NCBI GenBank assembly: GCA_035293805.1
Contig: DATGMD010000001.1
Location: 149,265 to 213,264, forward strand
Reading direction: 5' to 3'
Origin: JAJPHF01 sp035293805
GTDB taxonomy: Bacteria; Chloroflexota; UBA6077; JAJPHF01
DNA length: 64,000 nucleotides
Program-made: the position numbers and the translations under genes
Part shown: positions 25,632 through 33,974 of the stretch, in pieces
How the letters are laid out: each line of letters opens with the position of its first letter
Position numbering within the stretch: position 1 is the stretch's first letter
Notes under the pieces: model-generated
The model's input: only the letters and a program-made list of their open reading frames with translations
Told to the model about the DNA's origin: nothing
The model's database searches: none

Positions 25632-27377
25632 TCAGGCCCCCGGTGGTCCCGCGCGTCGTCGGTAGATCGTTGCGCCGGGGCCGTCGTACACGGGCTCGAA
25701 GCGCGCATCCTGGGCCACGCTCGTCCGCAGCGCCCAGCAGCAGTCCTCAACGAGCGCCGGGGTCGTGCTGGCGCCGGTGGGGCCCTTGGGCAGATAGAGG
25801 TAGTCGAACGGGGCATCGTTATCGCTGGCCCAAGCCGCCACGCAGTCGGCGCCGCGGTAAGCGCAGCGCTGGAGCGCCGGGTAGCGTGCCACGCGCCGCG
25901 CGAAGGCCTGATCCGGCGCCCACTCGTATCCCTGGACGGTGGCGACGCTGACCCGGCCGCTGAGCGCGGGAAACCACTCGCTGACCCGATCGCGTGTGGG
26001 GAACAGGCTGCCGGTAACGATCAGGTAGCGAGCGCCGGGCGGCGTGGCGTCAGCGGCCCAGCGCATGGCCCCGCGCTGCTCGGGCGTGAGCCCGACGAGC
26101 ACGCGGTTCAAGTCGACGGTCGCGCCGAGCGTGGCCAGGAAGACGACAAACGCCCCGACCGCCCAGACGAGCACGGGGACGCGTCGCTGGAGACACGAGC
26201 TACCGCCGGGCGCGGCTGCCGCGCCGAGCGCGTCCTCACTCGCGCCGCGCATTAGCCAGGGCAGCAGCACCTCGCTCGCGCCCAGGCCGGCGAGCAGCGC
26301 CAGCGGGACGCTGGCGGTGGCCAGCGGACTGCGCGCGTCCAGCAGCGCCATCACGCCGAGCCACGCGGGGAGCCACGGCTGCCGCTGGCGCAGGCAGGCC
26401 AGCGCGCCGAGCGCCGCCAGCGCGCCGAGGACGGGAAAGAACGGCTCGTTGGTGACGGTCAGGGTGAGGAGCTGCAGCGGCGCGAAGATGCCCGAGCCGG
26501 AGCCTCCCGACGCCAGTAGTGGATATAGCCCGTGCCGGCTGAGCACGGTCAGCCACCACGGCGCGGCAAGCACGACCATACCGGCCGCCACGACGAGCAG
26601 GCGGCAGAGCGCGGCGCGGGTCCGCCCGTGGGCCAGGAAGAAGACGACGCTACTGTAGGCGAGAAACCAGGCCATCGCCGGGTGGCTCAGCGCGGTTGCT
26701 GCGGCGAGTAGGATGGCCACGGCCACGCCGCGCCGGCTCGGCCGGAGACAGAGGAGGTAGACCTGCCAGAGCGCGAGGAGGGCGCAGACGAACCCGAGGC
26801 CGCGCGTGAGCCCGCCGCCCATGACCAGCCACTGGAAGCTCATCGGCAGCAGTGCAAACGCGCCGGCCGCGAGGATCGCGGCGCGCTGGCCGGGCAGCAC
26901 CGCGCGCGCCAGCAGCCAGCAGGCCGGGACCGTCAGCACGCTGCAGGCCAGCGGCAGCCAGCGAAACAGGTCGAGCAGCGACCAGGGGCCGACGCTGGCT
27001 AGCAGCCCGGCGAGGTAGAAGCCGAGCGGCGGGTAGGCGTAGGGCAGCGCCGCGTCGTTGTAGGTGGTCGTCGCCGGCAGCGCGAACCCGGCGGCCTGGA
27101 GATCGCGGACCATCACGTAGAACAGGCCGCCGTCGTTCAGGGGGAAGTCGCTCGCCAGCGTCGGCCCGCCGCGCACGAGCGCTCCCACCAGGGATACGCC
27201 GACGACCGCTGCCGCGGACCCGAGCACGCTCCGCGCGGGGCTCCGCTGCGGGCCGCAAGGGGGGGCGACTAAGACAAGACGGCTCGTCGGCACTCCTCCG
27301 GGGCTGGGCGCCGGGCACAGTGGTCTGCTACGGCGCCCGGCAGCCTGGCGCCGCCAGTATGCCACAGGCAGCAGCAC
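25632..27377 (-). CDS. GT-C-like polytopic membrane protein with soluble C-terminal part
   Basis: Some ten or more hydrophobic helices in the first 450 residues, then a soluble C-terminal domain of about 130 residues containing VSVATVQGYEWAPDQAF and a terminal GPGATIYRRR. The first loop has ASDFPLNDGGLFYVMVRDLQ, an acidic loop as in GT-C glycosyltransferases, and YAYPPLGFYLAGLL. It resembles membrane proteins loosely annotated as 6-pyruvoyl-tetrahydropterin synthase-related or ArnT-like. The only minus-strand gene in the cluster. The start is uncertain: GTG 27377 gives the longest form without a ribosome site, and a GTG near 27293 has GGAGGA touching it. Confidence 0.65.
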   Translation of the reverse strand: MLLPVAYWRRQAAGRRSRPLCPAPSPGGVPTSRLVLVAPPCGPQRSPARSVLGSAAAVVGVSLVGALVRGGPTLASDFPLNDGGLFYVMVRDLQAAGFALPATTTYNDAALPYAYPPLGFYLAGLLASVGPWSLLDLFRWLPLACSVLTVPACWLLARAVLPGQRAAILAAGAFALLPMSFQWLVMGGGLTRGLGFVCALLALWQVYLLCLRPSRRGVAVAILLAAATALSHPAMAWFLAYSSVVFFLAHGRTRAALCRLLVVAAGMVVLAAPWWLTVLSRHGLYPLLASGGSGSGIFAPLQLLTLTVTNEPFFPVLGALAALGALACLRQRQPWLPAWLGVMALLDARSPLATASVPLALLAGLGASEVLLPWLMRGASEDALGAAAAPGGSSCLQRRVPVLVWAVGAFVVFLATLGATVDLNRVLVGLTPEQRGAMRWAADATPPGARYLIVTGSLFPTRDRVSEWFPALSGRVSVATVQGYEWAPDQAFARRVARYPALQRCAYRGADCVAAWASDNDAPFDYLYLPKGPTGASTTPALVEDCCWALRTSVAQDARFEPVYDGPGATIYRRRAGPPGA

Positions 27378-27558
27378 CTTGGTAGGCGGCGCGGAGATGA
27401 CTCGTCGGCGGCTGCCGGATCGTCCATACCGGCCCCGCCCCGTGTTGCTCGGGCGTCGGGGCCGGGGCAGAGCGCGCCGGGCCGCGCGGCTGGCCGCGCA
27501 GCTTTACCGTCTCTCCACTTCGCGGCGCGTCGCGTAAATAGCCGTGGACCGCTCCCCG

Positions 27559-27580
27559 CTTGCTATGATTGCGCGAGGGA
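27559..27580 (+). promoter_or_regulatory. Extended -10 promoter of GT87 copy E
   Basis: CTTGCTATGATTGCGCGAGGG: TGC plus TATGAT (27564-27569). Almost the same sequence, CTTGCTATCATCGCAGCGAGGG, precedes GT87 copy G at 30840-30861, so the two modules share a promoter element. Confidence 0.55.
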
Positions 27581-27621
27581 CCCTGGCGGTAGGACGGGGT
27601 GTTGCCGTGGGAACGCCCCGG

Positions 27622-28932
27622 ATGAGTCCGCAGTCGATGGAGCATGGTCCTCATGGGGAACCGGTGAAGGCATCGGCGTCGCGACGATGGTTCGCTGTCG
27701 CGCTCGGCGTGATCGCGCTCGCGTACCTGCTCTTCGTGGCGATGATGCTCGCGCTCACTGGCCCTTTTGCCTACGTCGGCGTCGATTATTGGAACACGCT
27801 GTGTACGCTGCGCTTCATTCACCACAACGGTTTTGCACAGGCGTACGATCCGTCGGCGCAGGCCGCGTTCTATCGCGTGGTCGACGCGGGTCGGGCTGAG
27901 TCCGCGACCTGCCAGACACCGCCAAACCCCTACCTGCCGGTGTTTCAAGCCCTGCTCGTGCCGCTCGCGCTGCTTCCGCCGATCGCCGGATACGTGCTGT
28001 GGACCGGACTGGGGCTTGTCGTGTTCGTGCTCTATTGCTACCGGTTCGGTCGAGCGGTCGGCGCCGATCACGGGCCCGCGGCGCTCCTGAAGCTGGCCCT
28101 GGCGTACGCTCTGTATGAGAATCTCGTGGCGGGGCAGGTGAACGTCCTGTTGTTTGTCTGTTTCGGCGAGGCGATTCTGGCGTGTCTCCGCGGCCGCCAG
28201 CTTCGAGGCGGCGCCTGGCTGGCGGGCATGCTCGTCAAGCCCCAGGTGCTGCTGCTGGTCCTTCCCGGGCTAGCGATCGGGCGGCGCGGCCGGGTGTTGT
28301 TGGGCTTCGGCCTGACCAGCGCCTTACTGGCGGGCATCTCGCTCGCCATCGCGGGCAGTGATGGCCTGCTCGGCCTGTTCAGGCTGCTCCGGTACTATTC
28401 GGGCGGCGTAGCCCCGACCTATCCGGAGGCCGGCATGAACTGGCGCGGGCTGGCGATCAACCTGATGCCCCTGATCGGCGGTGTGGCGGCCTGGAGCGTC
28501 GCCTTGCCGGGGCTGGTGGCGACCGCGCTGGCGGGGCTGGCCGTGTGGGCGGCGCCGCGCCGCGGCGACGCGAACGATCAGCTCGTCGTGGCGCTGCTCG
28601 GCAGCTTTGCCGCATCCAGCGCGACCACTTGGCACTCGCACGTCTACAGCGGACTACCCGCCCTCGCGCCGCTGCTCTACCTCCGCGCCCGCGGTCTGCT
28701 GCCAAACTGGCTGCTGAACGCCTGGCTCGTCTTGCCGGGTGCGGGCTTCTTTCTCGCGGCCTTCGGCATGGCGCCAAAGGCCGGCCATCCGGCGGCCGGG
28801 CTCGCGATGCTGTCCGTGAACGTCCTCCTCGTCCTCTGGGCGACACGCGCGGCCTGGAGGCCTGAGGTGGCGGAAACCGCGCGCGAGGCGGCACTGGGCG
28901 CGGGCACCCGCCCGCGCCCAACGGCGGCGTGA
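27622..28932 (+). CDS. GT87/DUF2029 family membrane glycosyltransferase, copy E (divergent)
   Basis: A GT87 protein more distant from copies A-C and G. The first loop reads GVDYWNTLCTLRFIHHNG and YDPSAQAAFYR, followed by PNPYLPVFQALLVPLALLPP, LVAGQVNVLLFV (the G-Q-x-N motif usual in DUF2029), WLAGMLVKPQ and ATTWHSHVYSGLPALAPLL. About ten helices. ATG 27622 is chosen, 45 bases after the likely transcript start; a longer GTG at 27544 would lie upstream of the promoter. Its stop overlaps the ATG frame of the next gene (GTGATG), suggesting a unit with it. Confidence 0.78.
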   Translation: MSPQSMEHGPHGEPVKASASRRWFAVALGVIALAYLLFVAMMLALTGPFAYVGVDYWNTLCTLRFIHHNGFAQAYDPSAQAAFYRVVDAGRAESATCQTPPNPYLPVFQALLVPLALLPPIAGYVLWTGLGLVVFVLYCYRFGRAVGADHGPAALLKLALAYALYENLVAGQVNVLLFVCFGEAILACLRGRQLRGGAWLAGMLVKPQVLLLVLPGLAIGRRGRVLLGFGLTSALLAGISLAIAGSDGLLGLFRLLRYYSGGVAPTYPEAGMNWRGLAINLMPLIGGVAAWSVALPGLVATALAGLAVWAAPRRGDANDQLVVALLGSFAASSATTWHSHVYSGLPALAPLLYLRARGLLPNWLLNAWLVLPGAGFFLAAFGMAPKAGHPAAGLAMLSVNVLLVLWATRAAWRPEVAETAREAALGAGTRPRPTAA

Positions 28933-29012
28933 TGGGGCCTAAGCTAGCGCGATCAGCACTCGTTCGCCGCCCACACGCCTGGCCGGATTGCGGCCACCTA
29001 GGAGGGGCGAGG

Positions 29013-30635
29013 GTGAACGCTGAGGAGGCGCGGCCGGGCGCGGCTCTCGGCGTGACGGGCCGGCGCGGTGGCCGCCGCACGCTAACCCTCGACCACGTCT
29101 GGCTCGTCGGCACGCTCGTGTTCGCCTTCCTCACGGGCACCTTGCTGGCCGCCGAGCAGCCGGACTACTGGTGGACGGTGAAGCTGGGCGAGGGGCTGTG
29201 GGCGACGCACCAGCTACCCCCCGCCGACCCGCTGGCCTTCACGTCCACGCGCCAGCCGTACGTGGAGCAGCAATGGCTGGCCCAGCTTGTCCTCGCCGCC
29301 GTCCACGGCTGGGGCGGGCTGGAGGCGGCGCTGCTGCTGCGGGCGGCGATCCTGGTGCTGACGGCCGCCCTGCTCTACCACGCCGCGCGGCGGGCCGGTG
29401 CCGGCGCGCCGGCGGCGGCCACGGCCTGCTCTCTGGCGATGCTGTCCGTCGTCGGCGGCGCCGCCATTCGCCCGCAGCTACTGGCGATCCCTCTGTTCGC
29501 GCTGTTCCTGCTCGGCACGACCACCTCGGCGGGGCGGGGCTGGACGCTCTGGGCGCTGCCGGCGGCGATGGTCGTCTGGGCGAACGCCCATGGCTCGTTC
29601 CCGCTCGGCATCGCGCTGGTCGGCATCGCCCTGTTGGCGCGCGCGCTGGAAGAGCTGGCCCCGTTGGACGGGCTCGTGGGAGTCTGGCGCCGCGTGTGGC
29701 GCGAGCCGCTCACGCGCCGGCTCGCGCTGCTGCTCGGGCTGTGCCTGCTGGCGCCGCTCGTGAACCCGTACGGTGCCGGGATCATCCCGTGGCTGGTCGA
29801 CTACCTCACGTTCAACCTCGGCGGTACGGGCCTCGCGACGCTGTCGCAGGAATGGCTGCCGACGAGCCTCGGCACCGTCCACGGCACGCTGTTCTTCCTC
29901 GGCGCATTCGTGCTGGCGGTCGTGCTGCTGCGCGCCGGCCCGCCGCGCCTGGCCGACCTGCTGCGTCTGCTCGTCTTCGGCGTACTGGCGCTCCAGGCGG
30001 TGCGGAGCACGCTGTGGTGGGCGATGGTCGCCGCGCCGGTGCTCGCGTGGGGCATCACCGTGGCGGTCCGGGGGCCGGGGCGTGTGGATAAGGCAGCGTC
30101 CGCGGGCGGGACCATTGGGGATGCGAGCGCCGATCGCGTGGGGGTTCCGGCGCTGAACGCGGTGATCGTGGCGGGGTTCCTGGCCGTGGCCGCGCTCAGT
30201 CTGCCGTGGCTGCGGCCGCTGGGACTGCTGTTCGCGCCCGACCGCTGGCCGATCCAGGGGCCGGACTTGCCGGTGGCGGCGGCCGATCGGCTGGCGACGC
30301 TGCCGACCACGCGCCTGTACAACGCAATGGACTGGGGCGGCTACCTGGCCTGGCGCCTGGCGCCTCGGCAGCGCATCTTCGTGGACGCGCGGTTCCAACT
30401 CTACCCGCCCGTGGTGTACCAGGACTACTTCGCCATCGCCAACGCCGCGCCGGGCTGGGCCGAGTGCTTGGCGGCTCACGCTGTGGATGGCATCGTCATC
30501 AGCCGCGCCGACCAGCCCGCGCTCCTACGCGCGCTCGTCGGCGCCGGGGGCTGGCAGGCCGTGTACTGCGACGATGTTGCCGCCGTGTACGTGCGGCGCG
30601 AACTGGCTGGCCCTGACTCGCGCGAGGGCTGCTAA
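29013..30635 (+). CDS. GT-C-like membrane protein of the LAWRL/QRIFVD type, copy F
   Basis: Large polytopic protein, about ten helices and a soluble tail. Landmarks shared with copy H: PDYWWTVKLGEGLW near the first loop, PYVEQQWLAQL, RPQLLAIPLFAL, VVWANAHGSFPLG, QEWLPTSLGTVHG and the C-terminal GGYLAWRLAPRQRIFVDARF. The WW-containing acidic loop and overall plan suggest a polyprenyl-sugar glycosyltransferase, but no activity can be named. GTG 29013 is chosen because AGGAGG lies seven bases before it; the upstream ATG at 28932 has no ribosome site but would overlap the preceding stop. Confidence 0.7.
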   Translation: MNAEEARPGAALGVTGRRGGRRTLTLDHVWLVGTLVFAFLTGTLLAAEQPDYWWTVKLGEGLWATHQLPPADPLAFTSTRQPYVEQQWLAQLVLAAVHGWGGLEAALLLRAAILVLTAALLYHAARRAGAGAPAAATACSLAMLSVVGGAAIRPQLLAIPLFALFLLGTTTSAGRGWTLWALPAAMVVWANAHGSFPLGIALVGIALLARALEELAPLDGLVGVWRRVWREPLTRRLALLLGLCLLAPLVNPYGAGIIPWLVDYLTFNLGGTGLATLSQEWLPTSLGTVHGTLFFLGAFVLAVVLLRAGPPRLADLLRLLVFGVLALQAVRSTLWWAMVAAPVLAWGITVAVRGPGRVDKAASAGGTIGDASADRVGVPALNAVIVAGFLAVAALSLPWLRPLGLLFAPDRWPIQGPDLPVAAADRLATLPTTRLYNAMDWGGYLAWRLAPRQRIFVDARFQLYPPVVYQDYFAIANAAPGWAECLAAHAVDGIVISRADQPALLRALVGAGGWQAVYCDDVAAVYVRRELAGPDSREGC

Positions 30636-30839
30636 GCTGGCCAACTAGCCGGTTGAGTGGTGTGCGACGCAACTGCCGGCGGGAGGATAGCACGCGGCCC
30701 GGTGGACGGACGGTCCTGGCGCTGAAGGCGGTGCCGAACGACGTTACGGTGGCCCGGGGACACACGGAGAGCCTGCGCGGCGCTCTTCACCCACTCTGCA
30801 CTTCGAAGCGCTCAAACGGCGACCGGAGCATGCAGGCGA

Positions 30840-30861
30840 CTTGCTATCATCGCAGCGAGGG
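30840..30861 (+). promoter_or_regulatory. Extended -10 promoter of GT87 copy G
   Basis: TTGCTATCAT (TGC plus TATCAT, 30845-30850) followed by CGCAGCGAGGG. It matches the element before copy E over about 20 bases. It falls within a 250-base gap otherwise without a gene; the ATG at 30888 is about 30 bases past the expected transcript start. Confidence 0.55.
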
Positions 30862-30887
30862 CAATCCCGGCGGGAGTACCGATCGCT

Positions 30888-32288
30888 ATGGCAACCCCCA
30901 AATGCTATGCTGGTCCGACGGCGCTAGGGCTACCCGGCGAACGCGGCGCAGAACGCTGGGGCCGCTGGGCGATGCTGATTGGCGGCGGCGCGCTCGGGAT
31001 TACCCTCCTCGCCGTGAATGCTGTGCGGATCCACGCCACGATCAGCGGATCGATCGCCGTTGGCGACGACTTCACCTCGTATTGGAATGGCGCCAGGAGC
31101 GTTGCCGATGGCCACAGCCCTTATGAGTGGCTGGCCGAGAACCGTCCATATGCTACGCCCAATGCCGATTACTTCTATCCACCGTTGCTGGCGCTGCTGC
31201 TCGCGCCCTTCACGCGTCTGCTCGACTATCCCGCGGCCCGCTGGTCATGGCTCTTCCTTGGGGTGGTCTGCCTGGCTGGCGGAGTAGGGCTGACCTGGCG
31301 CGCGAGTGATCTGCACTTGCGCGGGCGCCGGCTGCTGGCGCTGGTGCCCTGTATCGGCGTGCTGCCATCGGTTGTCGTAGCGCTAGGTATCGGCCAGCTC
31401 AGCCCCATCCTGCTGCTCGTCGTCGCCGCGGGCTACGCCGCCATCAGGGCAGGCCGCCCGGTTCTGCTTGGAGCCGCCGTGGCGGTAGCAGCGGGCCTCA
31501 AGGGGTTCCCCGCGCTGCTGGGACTCTATCTCGTTCTGGGCCGCCGCTACCAGGCCTGCGTCAGCACGGCGCTGCTAGCGCTGCTCGAGCTCGCGGCCTC
31601 CGTAGCGGTGCTGGGATGGGAGCCGCACCGCGAGTACCTGACCGCCGTCGTGGCCACGCTGCATTACTGGTACGGTATGCCGTCCAACGTGTCAATCGTA
31701 GGCTTTTTCACACGGTTGCTTAGCGACAATGCGTTCACCACGCCTGTTGTCTCCGCCGAAGCACTGGCGGCTGGCCTCACCGCGCTGTGTGCGGCGGGGA
31801 TTCTCGGCGCAAGCGCCTATGCAGTATGGCGCGCGCGAGCGGCTCGCCAGAGCCGGTCGCGCGCCTACGCGATGGTAGTCGTAGCCAGCTTACTGCTGTC
31901 TCCGATCAACGGTCATTACAATCTCATGATCGCGCTAGTGGGGCTCGTGGCAGCCGCGGCATACGTTCAAGCGACCTGGCCGGGGCACTTGCGATGGCTG
32001 TTGTGGGTGGGTCTGCTGCTGAGCCTGCCCGTCGAGTACTGCGATCTGGGGCCGGAGCAATGGTGCCAGAGTTACTTTCCTCTGGTGCCGCTGGCAGCGC
32101 TTCCCTGGCGCTACGGCTGGGGCAACCTGCTGAGCTGCGGCCCACTGGTTGGGCTCATTCTGTTGTGGGCCCTACTGGTCCGTAGTTGCCTCGAACCTTC
32201 CGCCGCCACCGTGCCGGCCATAGACAGCGAAGCGAGCACCGGTCAGACGCTAGGCGGTTTCAGTACGACAGGGGACCTACCGGTGTGA
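30888..32288 (+). CDS. GT87/DUF2029 family membrane glycosyltransferase, copy G
   Basis: Close paralogue of copies A-C: VGDDFTSYWNGARSVADGHSPYEWLAEN, then YFYPPLLALLLAPFTRLLDY, GLKGFPALLGLYLVLGRRY, SPINGHYNLMIALVG and ALPWRYGWGNLLSCGP. Start ATG 30888 with GGGAG about ten bases upstream. Its codon use looks less GC-extreme than that of copies A-C (more A/T third positions), which may mean a different age or source. A GT-C-type gene (copy H) follows 33 bases later, as copy F follows copy E. Confidence 0.82.
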   Translation: MATPKCYAGPTALGLPGERGAERWGRWAMLIGGGALGITLLAVNAVRIHATISGSIAVGDDFTSYWNGARSVADGHSPYEWLAENRPYATPNADYFYPPLLALLLAPFTRLLDYPAARWSWLFLGVVCLAGGVGLTWRASDLHLRGRRLLALVPCIGVLPSVVVALGIGQLSPILLLVVAAGYAAIRAGRPVLLGAAVAVAAGLKGFPALLGLYLVLGRRYQACVSTALLALLELAASVAVLGWEPHREYLTAVVATLHYWYGMPSNVSIVGFFTRLLSDNAFTTPVVSAEALAAGLTALCAAGILGASAYAVWRARAARQSRSRAYAMVVVASLLLSPINGHYNLMIALVGLVAAAAYVQATWPGHLRWLLWVGLLLSLPVEYCDLGPEQWCQSYFPLVPLAALPWRYGWGNLLSCGPLVGLILLWALLVRSCLEPSAATVPAIDSEASTGQTLGGFSTTGDLPV

Positions 32289-32321
32289 ATCTGGCCGCCG
32301 CGATGCTCGCATGAGTCTCCC

Positions 32322-33881
32322 ATGATTGTGAGCCTCCGTAGCCGGGCGCTGAGTAAGCGGCGGCCTGCGCTTGTCGCTCTCGACGTCGTATGGGTCGCGC
32401 TCGCGGCGGCGTACCCGTTCATCGTGCTGAGCTTCGCCACGCTGCAAGTGGACGATGGCGACCTGTGGTGGTCGCTAGCCCTGGGCCGCGCCGTATGGCA
32501 GGCGGGCGCGCTGCCAAGCGCCGAGCCGCTTGCCTACACTCCCGCGCCTGGTGCCTATATCCAGGGGCAATGGCTAGCAGATGTGCTACTGTATGGGACC
32601 TACTTGCTCGGCGGCTTCGCCTTGCTCGTGGTGCTCCGCGCGGCTATTGTGGCCGTGGTATTTGGGCTGCTATACGTGGGGTGTCGTCGCGCCGGGGCTG
32701 TTCCCGCCGTGGCCGGCCTGTGCACCGTGCTAGCGCTGCCCCTAGTCAACGTTGGGCTGGCGCTCCGCCCCCAGCTCTTCGCGCTTGTGCCGTTCGTGCT
32801 CTACCTCGAGGCGACGCGCCGACCGTGCCGTACTGGCGCCGCGCTCTACGCGCTCCCACTCGTCATGGTGTTCTGGGCGAACGTCCACGGCTCATTCTTG
32901 CTGGGTCTCGGGCTGGTGGCCCTGGCCCTCGTCGGCCAGCTGCTGGACCTGCTGGCCGCCGGGGCTGGGGGACGCATCGTCGCCAACGGCGGGCTGCGGC
33001 GGCTGGGGGGCGTGCTGGTAGCGAGCAGTCTGGCACCGCTGGTGAGCCCCCACGGGCTCCGCGCGCTGGAGTACCTCCGCAGCCTGCTCACCGTGTCGCC
33101 CGGCCACCGCCAGCTTGGCGGCCTGCTGACCGAGTGGCTGCCGACGAGCCTGGCGACGCCGGGCGGGGTGCCGTTCTTCGTCTCGCTCGTCGTGCTGCTG
33201 CTCGTGCTGTACGTCAACGCCCGCTGGCGCACGGGCCGCCCGCGCGCGGCGTTCGGGCTCGGGACGGCGGAGGCGGCGCGGCTGCTGACGTTCGCCTGGC
33301 TGGCGCTGCGGTGGATCCGGGCGATCGTCTGGTGGGGGCTGGTGCTGCCGGCGCCGCTCGCCGGCCTACTCCAGCGCGCGCTCGTCGGCAAGCCAGCCGG
33401 TCCCGCGCCGCCCGGCCGCCCCGCCCTCAACCGGCTCCTGCTGGGCCTGACGCTCGTGCTGGCGGTGGGCTCGCTGCCGTGGTGGCGCGCGCGGCTGCCG
33501 GGACTCGCGCCCGAGGCCCGGGCCGTCGTCGAGCCGTCGCCGCTCGCCGCGGCCGCCGACCTGGTACTGCCCGACGCGCGCGCCGGGCACGTCTTTCATT
33601 ACATCGCCTGGGGCGGCTATCTGGCCTGGCGCCTCGGACCAAGCCAGCGCATCTTCGTGGACGGCCGCTACGAGGCCTACCGCCCCGAGGTCTTCGACGA
33701 CTACGCGCGCATTAGCGCGGCCGAGCCGGGGTGGGACGCGCGCCTCGCGGGCTACGGCGTCGGCCAATTGGTGCTGAGCCGCACCGGCCAGCCAGGCCTG
33801 GTGGAAGCCGTGGCGCGCTCGCCCGCCTGGCAGCCAGTGTTCGAGCAGGGGGACGTGGTGGTGTACCGGAGGGGGACCTAA
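32322..33881 (+). CDS. GT-C-like membrane protein of the LAWRL/QRIFVD type, copy H
   Basis: Paralogue of copy F: GDLWWSLALGRAVWQAGALP, YIQGQWLADVLLYG, LRPQLFALVPFVLYL, VFWANVHGSFLLGLG, EWLPTSLATPGG and GGYLAWRLGPSQRIFVDGRY. About ten helices and a soluble tail ending in VVVYRRGT. The start ATG 32322 has only a weak ribosome site. The first third of the gene is visibly less GC-rich than the rest, in keeping with neighbouring copy G. Function unknown beyond the GT-C-like layout. Confidence 0.7.
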   Translation: MIVSLRSRALSKRRPALVALDVVWVALAAAYPFIVLSFATLQVDDGDLWWSLALGRAVWQAGALPSAEPLAYTPAPGAYIQGQWLADVLLYGTYLLGGFALLVVLRAAIVAVVFGLLYVGCRRAGAVPAVAGLCTVLALPLVNVGLALRPQLFALVPFVLYLEATRRPCRTGAALYALPLVMVFWANVHGSFLLGLGLVALALVGQLLDLLAAGAGGRIVANGGLRRLGGVLVASSLAPLVSPHGLRALEYLRSLLTVSPGHRQLGGLLTEWLPTSLATPGGVPFFVSLVVLLLVLYVNARWRTGRPRAAFGLGTAEAARLLTFAWLALRWIRAIVWWGLVLPAPLAGLLQRALVGKPAGPAPPGRPALNRLLLGLTLVLAVGSLPWWRARLPGLAPEARAVVEPSPLAAAADLVLPDARAGHVFHYIAWGGYLAWRLGPSQRIFVDGRYEAYRPEVFDDYARISAAEPGWDARLAGYGVGQLVLSRTGQPGLVEAVARSPAWQPVFEQGDVVVYRRGT

Positions 33882-33888
33882 CCCCCGG

Positions 33889-33961
33889 CCCCCCTTCCCT
33901 CGGAAGGAAGGGGGGAGCCACCCCGGCCTCGTCCTCTCCCCTCCCCGCAGCGAGAGCGGGG
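33889..33961. terminator. Convergent hairpins between the GT-C cluster and hisC
   Basis: CCCCCCTTCC and its complement AAGGAAGGGGG around ctcgg (33889-33915), then CCCCGC and GCGGGG (33943-33961). They lie between convergent stops at 33881 and 33975 and may end transcription from both sides, though there is no T-run. The composition also resembles a dispersed 'CCCTCTCCC' intergenic repeat like that at 4100-4121. Confidence 0.5.
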
Positions 33962-33974
33962 CCGGGGGGGTGGG

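Noticed and set aside
24106..25665. Plus-strand frame of 519 codons over GT87 copy C
   Set aside because: Most of it is an out-of-frame reading of copy C. Only its last part (25384-25510) is meaningful and is reported as a remnant.
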